Shown here in pieces: positions 1-8,289 of a stretch of 64,000 nucleotides of DNA. This stretch comes from Lachnospiraceae bacterium (GTDB taxonomy: Bacteria > Bacillota > Clostridia > Lachnospirales > Lachnospiraceae). The notes beneath the pieces were generated by a model. The model was given only the letters and a program-made list of their open reading frames with translations. It ran no database searches and was not told where the DNA came from. The first letter of the stretch is position 1. The number at the start of each line of letters is the position of its first letter. The DNA lies in NCBI GenBank assembly GCA_017634455.1, contig JAGBNK010000022.1:50151-114150 (forward strand), in the 5' to 3' direction. Made by a program: the position numbers and the translations under genes.

Positions 1-128
1 TCTATGTGAGATATTTTAACAAACCACGAATTGATAATTATCTGAGAATTACAATAGGAACAGATGAGCAGATGCGACAGCTCATTGAAACACTGAAAGA
101 AATAAGGAGTTTAAAATGTCACGATTAA
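1..128 (+). CDS. hisC: Histidinol-phosphate aminotransferase, C-terminal end (partial)
   Basis: Reading from base 3, an open frame enters from the left edge and stops at 126-128, giving 41 residues. They include [16 protein letters not shown] and [10 protein letters not shown], which match the C-terminal end of HisC, the PLP-dependent aminotransferase of histidine synthesis. The arginine in YLRIT is the family's conserved C-terminal substrate-contact region. The stop lies inside the next gene, whose ATG is at 116, so the two are probably translationally coupled. Identification rests on the short tail only; other class I/II aminotransferases of the HisC/Cobalamin-CobD branch are less likely. 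Confidence 0.72.
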   Translation, partial: YVRYFNKPRIDNYLRITIGTDEQMRQLIETLKEIRSLKCHD

Positions 129-616
129 TTAAATACGTAATTATATTTTTTATGTCAATGGTACCACTTGTAGAGCTAAGAGGAGCTATTCTTGTAGCTT
201 ACGGATTCAAGGCTTCAGATCCAGGAATCAACCTGCTTCTGTCTTATGTAATTATTGCTATTGGCAATATGATTCCAGTTCCAATTATCTATTTCTTCGC
301 TAGAAAGGTGTTGGAATGGGGCAAGGATAAGCCTGTTATCGGTGGATTCTTCACTTTCTGCCTGGAAAAAGGTGAGAAGGGTGGCAAGAAGTTGCAGGAG
401 AAAGCCGGCAAGGGACTTTTTGTTGCATTGATGCTTTTTGTAGGAATTCCACTTCCTGGAACAGGAGCATGGACAGGCACACTGGCAGCTTCAATTTTGG
501 ATATGGACTTTAAGTCGACAGTATTGGCTGTTGTGGCAGGAGTTGCTATGGCAGGATGTATTATCGGTTTGTTATGTGCCCTTGGATTGGGAGCATATCT
601 TGGAATAGCTGCATAA
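116..616 (+). CDS. Small multidrug export-like membrane protein (COG2426 family)
   Basis: A 166-residue integral membrane protein with hydrophobic stretches near residues 5-25, 38-62, 100-122 and 130-162. The N-terminal [11 protein letters not shown] motif and the central [12 protein letters not shown] motif are the hallmarks of the COG2426 / Sm_multidrug_ex family. Despite the family name, transport function is poorly established. A Lys/Gly-rich cytoplasmic loop at about 80-98 separates the two halves. The ATG overlaps the end of hisC and follows AAGGAG, so the start is firm. Family assignment is confident; the transported substrate, if any, is unknown. Confidence 0.8.
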   Translation: MSRLIKYVIIFFMSMVPLVELRGAILVAYGFKASDPGINLLLSYVIIAIGNMIPVPIIYFFARKVLEWGKDKPVIGGFFTFCLEKGEKGGKKLQEKAGKGLFVALMLFVGIPLPGTGAWTGTLAASILDMDFKSTVLAVVAGVAMAGCIIGLLCALGLGAYLGIAA

Positions 617-645
617 TTAGTACGCGTTTTATTAGGAGGACGAAA

Positions 646-831
646 ATGGCAAAGGAAGCTTCAAATTGTGATATGTGCAACAACTTCATATATGACGAAG
701 AAGATGAGTGCTATGTATGTGATATGGACCTAGATGAGGATGAAATGTATCGTTTTCTAACAGAAACTTATACAGAGTGTCCTTACTATCAGTCAAATGA
801 TGAGTACTTAATAGTCCGACATCAGATGTAG
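646..831 (+). CDS. Small Cys-rich protein, DUF6472-like
   Basis: A 61-residue acidic protein starting at the ATG after TTAGGAGGACGAAA; a longer upstream reading would overlap the previous gene and lacks a ribosome site. It has two CxxC pairs (C8/C11 and C22/C25) and C45, a spacing typical of a small structural zinc site. The ending EYLIVRHQM and the pattern CYVCDMDLDEDEM recall the DUF6472 small proteins of Lachnospiraceae. Function is unknown. It lies 29 bases after the COG2426 gene and is followed by a strong terminator, so it closes that operon. Confidence 0.75.
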   Translation: MAKEASNCDMCNNFIYDEEDECYVCDMDLDEDEMYRFLTETYTECPYYQSNDEYLIVRHQM

Positions 832-887
832 ATTGTTGTTATATATGATAACTCCTGCATTTGCGGGGCGTTATAGGATTATGCCTG

Positions 888-918
888 GAGACCACAACAT
901 ATTGTGGTCTCTTTTTTT
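888..918 (+). terminator. Intrinsic terminator
   Basis: Ten-base stem GAGACCACAA/TTGTGGTCTC with a CATA loop, running into a run of T. It ends the hisC-COG2426-Cys-rich operon. Confidence 0.92.
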
Positions 919-1016
919 GCGAATATGGGAAATGATATAGACATTAACCACTAAATGTTGTATAATGAATTAGGATTTTTGGTAAATGTTGACTAGATGT
1001 TTGAAGGAGTTTTTGC

Positions 1017-1451
1017 ATGAGTCATACACTAGAGGAACAACAAAGGGAAATCGATAGCCAACGCAGACAATTGGAGTTGGATCAAGAGAATTTCTCCCGT
1101 AAGGTTCAGTGGGAGACAGAGCGCATTAAGCGAGAACAGCATTTGTTGGAGATGAAAGTTCGAATCTTAGAAGAGGAATTACAGAAACTCGCGGCAGACA
1201 AGAGAGAATTCGAAAGACAGAAAGCATTTTACGACAGAGTATCACAATATGAATCTCAGCAGGTTGTGCATGAGTCAAATATTGTGAGGGGTGAATTATT
1301 CTTTATTGGAGTTGAGAACAAGACATCATTAAAGAAGCGCTATAAGGATTTGATCAAGATATATCATCCAGACAATAGCGATGGTGATAATGATACTGTT
1401 CAGGAAATCAATAATGAGTACCAGCGCCTTAGAATGGTTATGGAAGCATAA
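1017..1451 (+). CDS. Coiled-coil protein with C-terminal J domain
   Basis: 144 residues. Residues about 3-80 are almost entirely charged and Gln/Leu heptads, predicting a long coiled coil. Residues about 95-142 resemble a J domain: KKRYKDLIKIYHPD carries the diagnostic HPD triad at 117-119, followed by a helix with INNEYQRL. J domains recruit and stimulate DnaK-type Hsp70 ATPase, so this is probably a specialised DnaK co-chaperone or adaptor whose coiled coil chooses the partner. It lacks the G/F and zinc regions of DnaJ. AAGGAG precedes the ATG, and terminators flank it on both sides, so it is monocistronic. The client is unknown. Confidence 0.78.
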   Translation: MSHTLEEQQREIDSQRRQLELDQENFSRKVQWETERIKREQHLLEMKVRILEEELQKLAADKREFERQKAFYDRVSQYESQQVVHESNIVRGELFFIGVENKTSLKKRYKDLIKIYHPDNSDGDNDTVQEINNEYQRLRMVMEA

Positions 1452-1472
1452 AACTAAATATGGAATGAATTA

Positions 1473-1512
1473 TTCCCTGTGAGTCATTTAATGACTTATG
1501 GGGGATTTTTTT
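1473..1512 (+). terminator. Intrinsic terminator
   Basis: Imperfect stem TTCCCTGTGAGTCAT with ATGACTTATGGGGGA around a short loop, followed by seven T. Ends the J-domain gene. Confidence 0.85.
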
Positions 1513-1555
1513 GTATAATAAAGCCACATTATATGGATGAGGGGATGAGTTGTAT

Positions 1556-2623
1556 ATGGCGGATAGAATAACCAAAAAATTGTTGGTGGTGGATGACAAT
1601 GATATGAATCGCATGGTCTTTATGGCCGCTCTTGCTGATTTAGACCTTGTGGTGGATGAAGCATCATCCGGGGCTCAGTGTATAGAGATGGCCTGCGACA
1701 AATATTATGACATGATTTTCATGGATATTATGATGCCTGGAATGAATGGTATTGACACATATAAGAACCTACAGTCCAATGCTGATAATAAATGCGTCAA
1801 TACACCTGTGGTTGCTCTGACTGCTGATGGCAGTGACGATATGCGTAAGCAGATAGATGATGCTGGATTTGCAGACTTCCTGGGTAAGCCAGTGTTTTTC
1901 GATGATATATGTGATGTGATGCGAAAACATATACCTGGAATAGATGATATTCTCTCTCCTGAAGTTAGTGATGGCGAGATTGATGAATCTCAATTGACTG
2001 TAGATGATGAAGCAGAAGACATTATCTTGCCGGATATTGATGGTTTTGATTGGGAAGCGGCACAGACACATTTTAAAAATCCACAGGTACTATGGGAGTT
2101 TGTGAGAAACTTTTACAAGAGCTACAAATCCACAGCTGCACGAATTCAGAAGGCTTATGATAGCATAGATGATACGGATGGGAATTCTGTCAACACATAT
2201 AGAATTGAGGTTCATGCTTTAAAAAGTAATGCGGCTTTGTTTGGCAATGAGGTTCTATCTGACATGAATCGTCAGTTGGAAGAAGCGGCTGGGAATGGGG
2301 ATGTGAGCTTCATCAGGCGTATGCATCCTGTCATGATGGATGAGTGGGAGCGCTGTATGCTAAGTCTCTCGGAATATTTGACAGAGAGCAACAAGGAGCT
2401 TATGTCTGATGCAGGATGGATATTTTCCATGTTATCTATGCTGAAAATGGCTTTGGAAGAAATGGATTATGACAAAGCAGATGCAATAATGAAGGATATT
2501 ATGGCCTATTCCTATGATGAGAAATTCGCCAGAGACATCAATGAATTGGATGTGTTGATTTCTAATTTGGAAAATGTGGCAGCCATAACTCAAATAGATA
2601 ATATTCTTATGGGGCTTGAGTGA
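1556..2623 (+). CDS. Response regulator with C-terminal HPt domain
   Basis: 355 residues. The REC domain (about 8-125) is complete: D13/D14 acidic pocket, phospho-acceptor D57 in IFMDIMMPG, T89 and K111. After an acidic linker (about 130-165) comes an HPt-like helical domain with YRIEVHALKSNAALFG, where H220 is the expected phospho-histidine; a further helical tail runs from 290 to 355. It has no kinase and no output domain, so it looks like a phosphorelay shuttle or the receiver half of a split hybrid kinase. ATG 1556 follows GAGGGGATGAG at good spacing; TTG 1550 is a weaker alternative. The next gene encodes a GGDEF-PAS protein, a possible partner in signalling. Confidence 0.85.
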   Translation: MADRITKKLLVVDDNDMNRMVFMAALADLDLVVDEASSGAQCIEMACDKYYDMIFMDIMMPGMNGIDTYKNLQSNADNKCVNTPVVALTADGSDDMRKQIDDAGFADFLGKPVFFDDICDVMRKHIPGIDDILSPEVSDGEIDESQLTVDDEAEDIILPDIDGFDWEAAQTHFKNPQVLWEFVRNFYKSYKSTAARIQKAYDSIDDTDGNSVNTYRIEVHALKSNAALFGNEVLSDMNRQLEEAAGNGDVSFIRRMHPVMMDEWERCMLSLSEYLTESNKELMSDAGWIFSMLSMLKMALEEMDYDKADAIMKDIMAYSYDEKFARDINELDVLISNLENVAAITQIDNILMGLE

Positions 2624-2683
2624 TTTGTATGTCAGTATATGGTAAAATATAATTACTATAGCAATATAATAAAGGGGAATGAA

Positions 2684-4168
2684 ATGAGTATAGTGACATT
2701 GGCATTGAGTAACTACATTATGATTGCTGAGCTTTTAGGTTTATGGGGACTGCTGGCTTCTAATGTATTTCTTAACAAAAGAACAATCAAAGTTACTCGT
2801 GTTGTGATTATTTTAATATTTATCGAGGCAATTTGCTGGGCAGTGGAGAGATATACACGAGAGATAGGATATCTCACTTATACCAGAATTATTCTGGCGC
2901 CTACTATTTATTTGCTTCACGCAGTAATTATGCTTGGAATATTAGAGATGGCAGGTTTTGCAAGCAAGCATAGATTTATTCTATACCTTCCATTGATTAT
3001 AAGTGCGCCTATATTATATACATCTCAGTGGACACACTGGATTTATTATTTCGACGAGAATAATCTGTATATTGCTGCAGATAGTTTTATGAGATATTAT
3101 CCATATTTGCTGTTTCTGTTTTACGTTATTATATTTGTTGGTGCATTTACACTTCGATATGCGAATTATGGCAGGTCAGAACAGAAAAGTATCCTGGTAA
3201 GTATTATAGCTGCAATAGCGGGGGTTATATGTCATCTTGTATTGGATATTGATGTGGATTATAGTACATTGTTTGCTTCACTTCTGTTGATTTATTACAT
3301 GTCCCTGTATGTATTGACTGCCAAAGAGGATACCCTTACACATTTGCTTAATCGTCAGTGCTATTACTCTGATATGGATAAAAGGAAAGACGACATTACT
3401 GCTATAGTATCTGTGGATATGAATGATCTCAAGAAGATAAATGATAATGAGGGGCATGATGCAGGTGACAAGGCTCTTGCTACAGTAGCAGAATGTTTTG
3501 TGAGAAATCGTCTTAAGAACAAGAGAGTATATCGTATTGGCGGAGATGAATTTGCTATTTTCTATATGGGCCAAAATGAGGAAGAAGTTAAATTGGATAT
3601 ACAAAATATGCGTAAGTATATCTCGAAAACACCTTATGTATGTGCCTTTGGATATGAAATGGTATATGAGTCTGATGTAGAAGGAGCTATTCTCACAGCT
3701 GACAAGAAGATGTATATTAATAAGTCAGTTATGAAGGAAACCAATGAGAAGAAAATTGCTGCTCATAAAGAGGCTACAATTCGTGTAATGCATGAAGCTC
3801 TTGGCTCAGGCATGTGGGGAATGGAATTTGACGAACATGGACATATTAATGTTGTGAAATGGAGTCCGGAATTTAGAAAGATGATAGGATATAAGGATGA
3901 ACATGATTTTCCTGATAAGCTGGAGTCATGGTCTAATCTATTACATCCGGATGACAAGGACAAAGTGCTGAAAGAATTTTATGATACAATTGCTGATTTC
4001 AGTGGCAAGAAGAATTATGATGTGGAATATCGTCTGAAAGTAAAAGATGGTCAGTGGAAATGGTTCCATGCTATTGGAAGACTATTGCGTACTGATGATG
4101 GCAAGCCTCTATTATATGTAGGTATGTTTGTTGATATAACTAACAAGAAAATGGCTGAAAGTCATTGA
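2684..4168 (+). CDS. Membrane diguanylate cyclase with C-terminal PAS domain
   Basis: 494 residues. About seven hydrophobic segments fill residues 1-210. A GGDEF domain follows (about 220-345) with an intact RIGGDEF motif (286-290), so it should make cyclic di-GMP from two GTP. A PAS_3-like domain follows it (about 370-485: WSPEFRKMIGYKDE, LHPDDKDKV, EYRLKVKDGQWKW, GMFVDIT). PAS normally precedes GGDEF, so this order is unusual. The ATG at 2684 follows AAAGGGGAATGA; an upstream in-frame ATG at 2639 lacks a ribosome site. It lies 60 bases after the REC-HPt gene and may be co-transcribed with it. Confidence 0.87.
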   Translation: MSIVTLALSNYIMIAELLGLWGLLASNVFLNKRTIKVTRVVIILIFIEAICWAVERYTREIGYLTYTRIILAPTIYLLHAVIMLGILEMAGFASKHRFILYLPLIISAPILYTSQWTHWIYYFDENNLYIAADSFMRYYPYLLFLFYVIIFVGAFTLRYANYGRSEQKSILVSIIAAIAGVICHLVLDIDVDYSTLFASLLLIYYMSLYVLTAKEDTLTHLLNRQCYYSDMDKRKDDITAIVSVDMNDLKKINDNEGHDAGDKALATVAECFVRNRLKNKRVYRIGGDEFAIFYMGQNEEEVKLDIQNMRKYISKTPYVCAFGYEMVYESDVEGAILTADKKMYINKSVMKETNEKKIAAHKEATIRVMHEALGSGMWGMEFDEHGHINVVKWSPEFRKMIGYKDEHDFPDKLESWSNLLHPDDKDKVLKEFYDTIADFSGKKNYDVEYRLKVKDGQWKWFHAIGRLLRTDDGKPLLYVGMFVDITNKKMAESH

Positions 4169-4187
4169 TTTATCAGTATTATGTTCA

Positions 4188-4216
4188 TTGACATATTGTA
4201 TCTGTTCAGATAAGAT
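4188..4216 (+). promoter_or_regulatory. Sigma-A-type promoter of the B12 operon
   Basis: TTGACA (4188-4193), 17-base spacer, TAAGAT (4211-4216). It sits about 30 bases upstream of the cobalamin riboswitch aptamer. Confidence 0.75.
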
Positions 4217-4244
4217 TATCTAGAAAATTTGATAGTTATACAAA

Positions 4245-4445
4245 CCTTATGATGTGATTCACTTAATAGGGAATCCGGTTAGAGGCCGGAACAACAGTCA
4301 TTACTGTAAGAGATTGGGAAATTCGATATACCATTGGACTGATTTTATTATGGCATAGATAGCTTTCGTAAATATGTCTGAGAAGGTGAGTTTTCCTGCG
4401 TATATATTTAGCGCAGTCTACAAGTCAGGAGACCTGTCATAAGGG
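4245..4445 (+). ncRNA. Cobalamin (adenosylcobalamin-class) riboswitch
   Basis: The gap between the GGDEF-PAS gene and 4663 holds a B12 riboswitch. Seen directly: the core AATAGGGAATCCGGT, then GGCCGGAACAACAGTCATTACTGTAAG, and the 3' B12 box AAGTCAGGAGACCTGTCAT. The outer stem closes CCTTATGA (4245-4252) with TCATAAGG (4438-4445). The class binds adenosyl- or methyl-cobalamin and lowers expression when B12 is plentiful. About 165 bases downstream is a terminator, so control is probably by transcription attenuation. Confidence 0.93.
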
Positions 4446-4609
4446 AGGAATAGCCTTGCTTGGACAATGGAGCAGACGATACCGCGTATGGATTAACCTG
4501 TTATATTCTATTTTATGTTATGGTTGTAATTATTAATTGGACTGTGGAAGATGAAGTGGATTTATCAATATATCAGGTTGGATTTTTGCGTTGAAATATA
4601 ATTTTAAGT

Positions 4610-4644
4610 ATCCTGTTTTGCAATAAGCAAGACAGGATTTTTTA
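4610..4644 (+). terminator. Riboswitch-controlled intrinsic terminator
   Basis: Twelve-base-pair stem ATCCTGTTTTGC/GCAAGACAGGAT with a short loop and a T run, 19 bases before the first ORF of the operon. Its place between aptamer and gene makes it the likely expression platform. Confidence 0.85.
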
Positions 4645-4662
4645 ATTAAGTGGAAGAAGAAT

Positions 4663-5544
4663 ATGTTGGACAAGATTAGAGATTTCATTAGAGAAAAAAG
4701 AAATATCAAGAAGATTGCAGTGGGAGCCATTGTGATTATAACTGCTGTGGTTATAATTACACAGATTTCTATAGAGCCAGCCTCTGTAGATTCGAATCAG
4801 CCAAATGTATCTGTAAGTGATGACACAGCATCTACCCAAGGTGCCAAGTCTGATAAGGATAAAAAGGACAATAAAGCCCTAGATTCATCAGATACAACAG
4901 ATAAAGATTCGAAGGATGAGTCTAAAACAGATGAATCAAAAAATGACGAGTCTAAAAAAGGTAAGTCACATACAGCCCAGCCTCAAAAGAATGAGACTCA
5001 AAAGGATTCTACCGCCGAAAATAAGTCTGCTGCTGGTAATTCTAATATTGCTGGAAATTCTTCAGCGACAGGTTCAGCTGATAATAGTTCTGGCAATTCC
5101 AAAACACAGACTAATACATCAGAATCTGGTTCTAACGAAGTACAGCAGGTAAGAGAACCGAAGGTTGTGAATTGTACAGTTACAATTGATTGTTCTTCCA
5201 TAAGTGGAAATGGTGCTTTGACAGCTGCTGGCAATCCGCAGTTGGAGGCTTATGCTGCTAATCCTACTATTTTATCAGTAAATATAAATGTGTCGGATAC
5301 CAATGATGATGGCAAAGTTGGAGTAGATGAGGCTATAAAACAGGCTTGTGATGCATATGGCATACAGTATGAGTTTAAGAGCTCATCATATCTTAGTGGA
5401 ATGAATTATCTATATGAATTTAATGCAGGTCCTAACAGTGGATGGATGTACAAAGTAAATGGCAGAGTTCCAAACAAGGGCTGCAATTCATATTACCTAA
5501 ATGGATCAGAGGATGTTCTATGGTATTACGTGATAAGTTATTAG
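4663..5544 (+). CDS. Membrane-anchored DUF4430 (transcobalamin C-terminal-like) protein
   Basis: 293 residues. A single membrane anchor (about 18-38) is followed by a 125-residue Ser/Asp/Lys/Asn-rich spacer suited to crossing the cell wall. The C-terminal domain (about 168-292) is DUF4430-like, with SSYLSGMNYLYEF, NSGWMYKVNG and SEDVLWYY. DUF4430 (PF14478/IPR027954) is related to the beta-domain of vertebrate intrinsic factor and transcobalamin. Inside it lies a perfect EF-hand-type loop, DTNDDGKVGVDE (212-223). It is the first gene after the B12 riboswitch and overlaps ecfT, so I infer an extracytoplasmic corrinoid-binding component of the transporter. B12 binding is inferred from context, not shown. 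Confidence 0.8.
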   Translation: MLDKIRDFIREKRNIKKIAVGAIVIITAVVIITQISIEPASVDSNQPNVSVSDDTASTQGAKSDKDKKDNKALDSSDTTDKDSKDESKTDESKNDESKKGKSHTAQPQKNETQKDSTAENKSAAGNSNIAGNSSATGSADNSSGNSKTQTNTSESGSNEVQQVREPKVVNCTVTIDCSSISGNGALTAAGNPQLEAYAANPTILSVNINVSDTNDDGKVGVDEAIKQACDAYGIQYEFKSSSYLSGMNYLYEFNAGPNSGWMYKVNGRVPNKGCNSYYLNGSEDVLWYYVISY

Positions 5545-6404
5545 AAAAGAGAGGTTTGGGATTTTTACATCCGGTGTGTGCCTTTATATATCTGGTTATG
5601 GCTCTTATATTGACCATGTTTACAATGAATCCTATGCTTATAGGAATTTCTCTGGTGGCTGGTATTTCATATGAGATACATATTATGGGATTATACAGAT
5701 TTCGAAGATATATTCCATGGCTTATTTTAATATTTATCATAACAACTCTGGGCAATATGGTTATATCACACAATGGAGCACATGTATTATTCCGATTAAA
5801 TGATAATCGTGTAACTCTGGAAGCCGGCTTTTATGGTGCGGTATTTGGACTGATGTTTGCAGCAGCTTTTCTGTGGTGCGACATTACTCAGCGCATAATT
5901 ACCGGCGAGAAAATCACTTACATGTTTGGAAGTGTTGCTCCGAATATGGGGCTTATTATCTCAATGACCCTTCATTATATTCCCATGCTTCGGAAGAGAC
6001 TTGAGGTGGTTCATGCTGCGCAGGTATCCATGGGAAGAGGAGATTACAAAAATAGATGGGACAGAGCTAAGCAGTGGGGCAAGGAATTCTCCATTGTAAT
6101 AAGCTGGTCTTTGGAAAATGCTATTGATACATCTGCAATAATGTCCACTATGGGTTATGGTACAGGCAAGAGGACGAATTATTCTAATTATAGAATAAAA
6201 AAGGCAGACTTGTGGTTTTTGTTTATAGTGTTGGCTTTGGCAATTCCTGCTTTTATAGTGGTTTTGTCCCTTGAGTTCAAGGTGTATTATTATCCTACTT
6301 TTGGTGCAATGTGTTCATTGAGACATATGGCTTTTGGAAGTATTGGTTATTTGATTTATATGTTTATTCCATTTGTGGCAGAGAGATTCTTTAAGTGGCA
6401 TTAG
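5520..6404 (+). CDS. ecfT: ECF transporter transmembrane component EcfT
   Basis: 294 residues, with hydrophobic helices in the first 120 and near the C-terminus. The two coupling-helix motifs of EcfT are recognisable as SMGRGD (about 170-175) and MSTMGYGTGKRT (about 208-219), variants of the usual Ala-Arg-Gly signature that contacts the ATPases. EcfT joins the ATPase pair to the substrate-binding S component. The ATG at 5520 overlaps the end of the DUF4430 gene by 25 bases and is preceded by AGAGGA, so the two are translationally coupled. A longer upstream start is unlikely. In this operon it should serve cobalamin uptake. Confidence 0.87.
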   Translation: MVLRDKLLEKRGLGFLHPVCAFIYLVMALILTMFTMNPMLIGISLVAGISYEIHIMGLYRFRRYIPWLILIFIITTLGNMVISHNGAHVLFRLNDNRVTLEAGFYGAVFGLMFAAAFLWCDITQRIITGEKITYMFGSVAPNMGLIISMTLHYIPMLRKRLEVVHAAQVSMGRGDYKNRWDRAKQWGKEFSIVISWSLENAIDTSAIMSTMGYGTGKRTNYSNYRIKKADLWFLFIVLALAIPAFIVVLSLEFKVYYYPTFGAMCSLRHMAFGSIGYLIYMFIPFVAERFFKWH

Positions 6405-6462
6405 CAGTTTTGCATATTGGAATAATCATTTGTATTTTGACATCAGTGAAATGAGGTTATAA

Positions 6463-8289
6463 GTGGCTTTAATTAGATTTGAAAATGTTGACTTTACCTA
6501 TCCTGGAGCTGAGAACAAGGCTCTGGACAATATAAATATAGAGATAAATGATGGGGATTTTGTCCTTATCTGTGGACCTAGTGGTTGCGGTAAGACAACT
6601 CTTATTAAGCAGCTACTGCCTGAAATATGTCCCTATGGTTATAGAGAAGGTCGAATAGTTTATTATGGTTTGACTAATGATTATAATGGCTTGGCTCATA
6701 ATCCTAATGTATATGATGGCCAGAATAAGGGCTGTGATTTAGATGAGTTATCTCCTAGAGATTTGGCCAGAACCTTTGGCTTTGTAGGACAGAATCCTCA
6801 GAGTCAGATGGTGACAGATAAAGTATGGCATGAGCTGGCTTTTGGCATGGAAAATATTGGTACAACCCAGGAGATTATGGAGAGAAGAATTGCTGAAATA
6901 TGCGAATTCTTTGGTATGCAAAGCTGGCTTGATAAGGATGTGGCATCTCTGTCTGGTGGTGAGATGCAGATGGTACATCTGGCATCTGTTATGGTTATGG
7001 AACCTAGAGTGTTGATTCTTGATGAGCCAACAGGCCAGCTTGATCCTTTGGCAGCCAGAAATTTTCTGGATATGCTGGCTCGAATTAATCAGGAGTTGGG
7101 AACTACCATTATATTGGTGGAGCATCATCTGGAGGAAGCTTATGCAATGGCGGACATGGTTGTTGTCATGGATGAGGCTTCTGTGAAATGTGTAGGAAGC
7201 CCACGAGATGTGGCCGGTGAGCTGGGATTTCGAGCTGGTCTTCCATCAGCTTTGATAATAGCAAAGTCAGTATTGGATGGGGCCGGTGAGAAGATGCCTG
7301 TAAATGCCACCTATGACCTGCCATTAAATGTGGCTGAGGGTCAGAAATGGTTGCGAAGATTATTTGATGGGAAGATTTCTCCTAGTACCTATGAAATGGT
7401 TGATCATACTGCAGATATACAGAATGATGTATCAATAGACAAGATTCAGAAGACAAAAAGCACATTGGATGTTGTGTTGAAGACCCAGGAATTGTGCTTT
7501 GCATATGATGAGGGCAAGGTTGTATTACAGGATTGTAGCTTTTCCATTTCACGAGGGGAGATATTTACCCTACTTGGTGGAAATGGAACAGGAAAGAGCA
7601 CTTTGTTGAAATTGCTTTCAACTACATTAAAACCTGCTTATGGAACCATTGAAGTTCTAGGCAGGAAGCTGGGAGGATTCAAGGATTCAATTCAGTTAAA
7701 ACCCAAGGGTGACAAGACTCCTCTGGGATATGAGGGAATGGTATTGCTGCCACAGGATCCTATGGCTTTGTTTACAGAAATAACAGTTTGGGATGAATTG
7801 AGAGAGTCTTTGGATGGACTGCCTTATAGTCTGGATGAAAAGGATAAACTGGTTTTGGATATGCTTCAGCAGTTGAAGCTGACAGGATACGAGAAGAGAC
7901 ATCCTTATGATTTAAGCGGAGGACAACAACAGATGCTTGCCATTGGAAAGCTATTATTGTTGAAACCTCAAATAATATTAATGGATGAACCTACTAAGGG
8001 ATTGGATTATGATCGCAAGATTGCATTGGGGCAAATGATTACTGAACTTGCTGCTGATGGCATAAGCTTTCTTATAGTGAGTCATGATATAGAATTTGCA
8101 GCCAGGTTTGCTCACAGATGTGGACTGATGCATGATGGTAGAATCGTAGCAGTTGATAATGCCAAGAGCTTCTTCGCAGGAAATAGCTTCTTTACAACAG
8201 CTGCCAATAGAATGGCCAGAAGATTCTGCCCTGAGGCCGTACTTCCAGAGGAGGTGATTGCATTTTGCGCAAGAGAACTGGAAGAGTAA
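6463..8289 (+). CDS. Fused ECF transporter ATPase (EcfA-EcfA')
   Basis: 608 residues with two complete ABC ATPase modules in one chain. Module 1 has Walker A GPSGCGKTT (38-46), signature LSGGE (163-167) and Walker B DE (187-188). Module 2 has Walker A GGNGTGKST (372-380), signature LSGGQ (484-488) and DE (508-509). Both have the downstream switch His (VEHH and VSHD). A fused energising subunit for an ECF transporter is known but less common than separate EcfA1 and EcfA2. The start is GTG at 6463 after GAGGTTATAA. It sits 58 bases after ecfT and overlaps the S-component gene. Confidence 0.9.
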   Translation: MALIRFENVDFTYPGAENKALDNINIEINDGDFVLICGPSGCGKTTLIKQLLPEICPYGYREGRIVYYGLTNDYNGLAHNPNVYDGQNKGCDLDELSPRDLARTFGFVGQNPQSQMVTDKVWHELAFGMENIGTTQEIMERRIAEICEFFGMQSWLDKDVASLSGGEMQMVHLASVMVMEPRVLILDEPTGQLDPLAARNFLDMLARINQELGTTIILVEHHLEEAYAMADMVVVMDEASVKCVGSPRDVAGELGFRAGLPSALIIAKSVLDGAGEKMPVNATYDLPLNVAEGQKWLRRLFDGKISPSTYEMVDHTADIQNDVSIDKIQKTKSTLDVVLKTQELCFAYDEGKVVLQDCSFSISRGEIFTLLGGNGTGKSTLLKLLSTTLKPAYGTIEVLGRKLGGFKDSIQLKPKGDKTPLGYEGMVLLPQDPMALFTEITVWDELRESLDGLPYSLDEKDKLVLDMLQQLKLTGYEKRHPYDLSGGQQQMLAIGKLLLLKPQIILMDEPTKGLDYDRKIALGQMITELAADGISFLIVSHDIEFAARFAHRCGLMHDGRIVAVDNAKSFFAGNSFFTTAANRMARRFCPEAVLPEEVIAFCARELEE

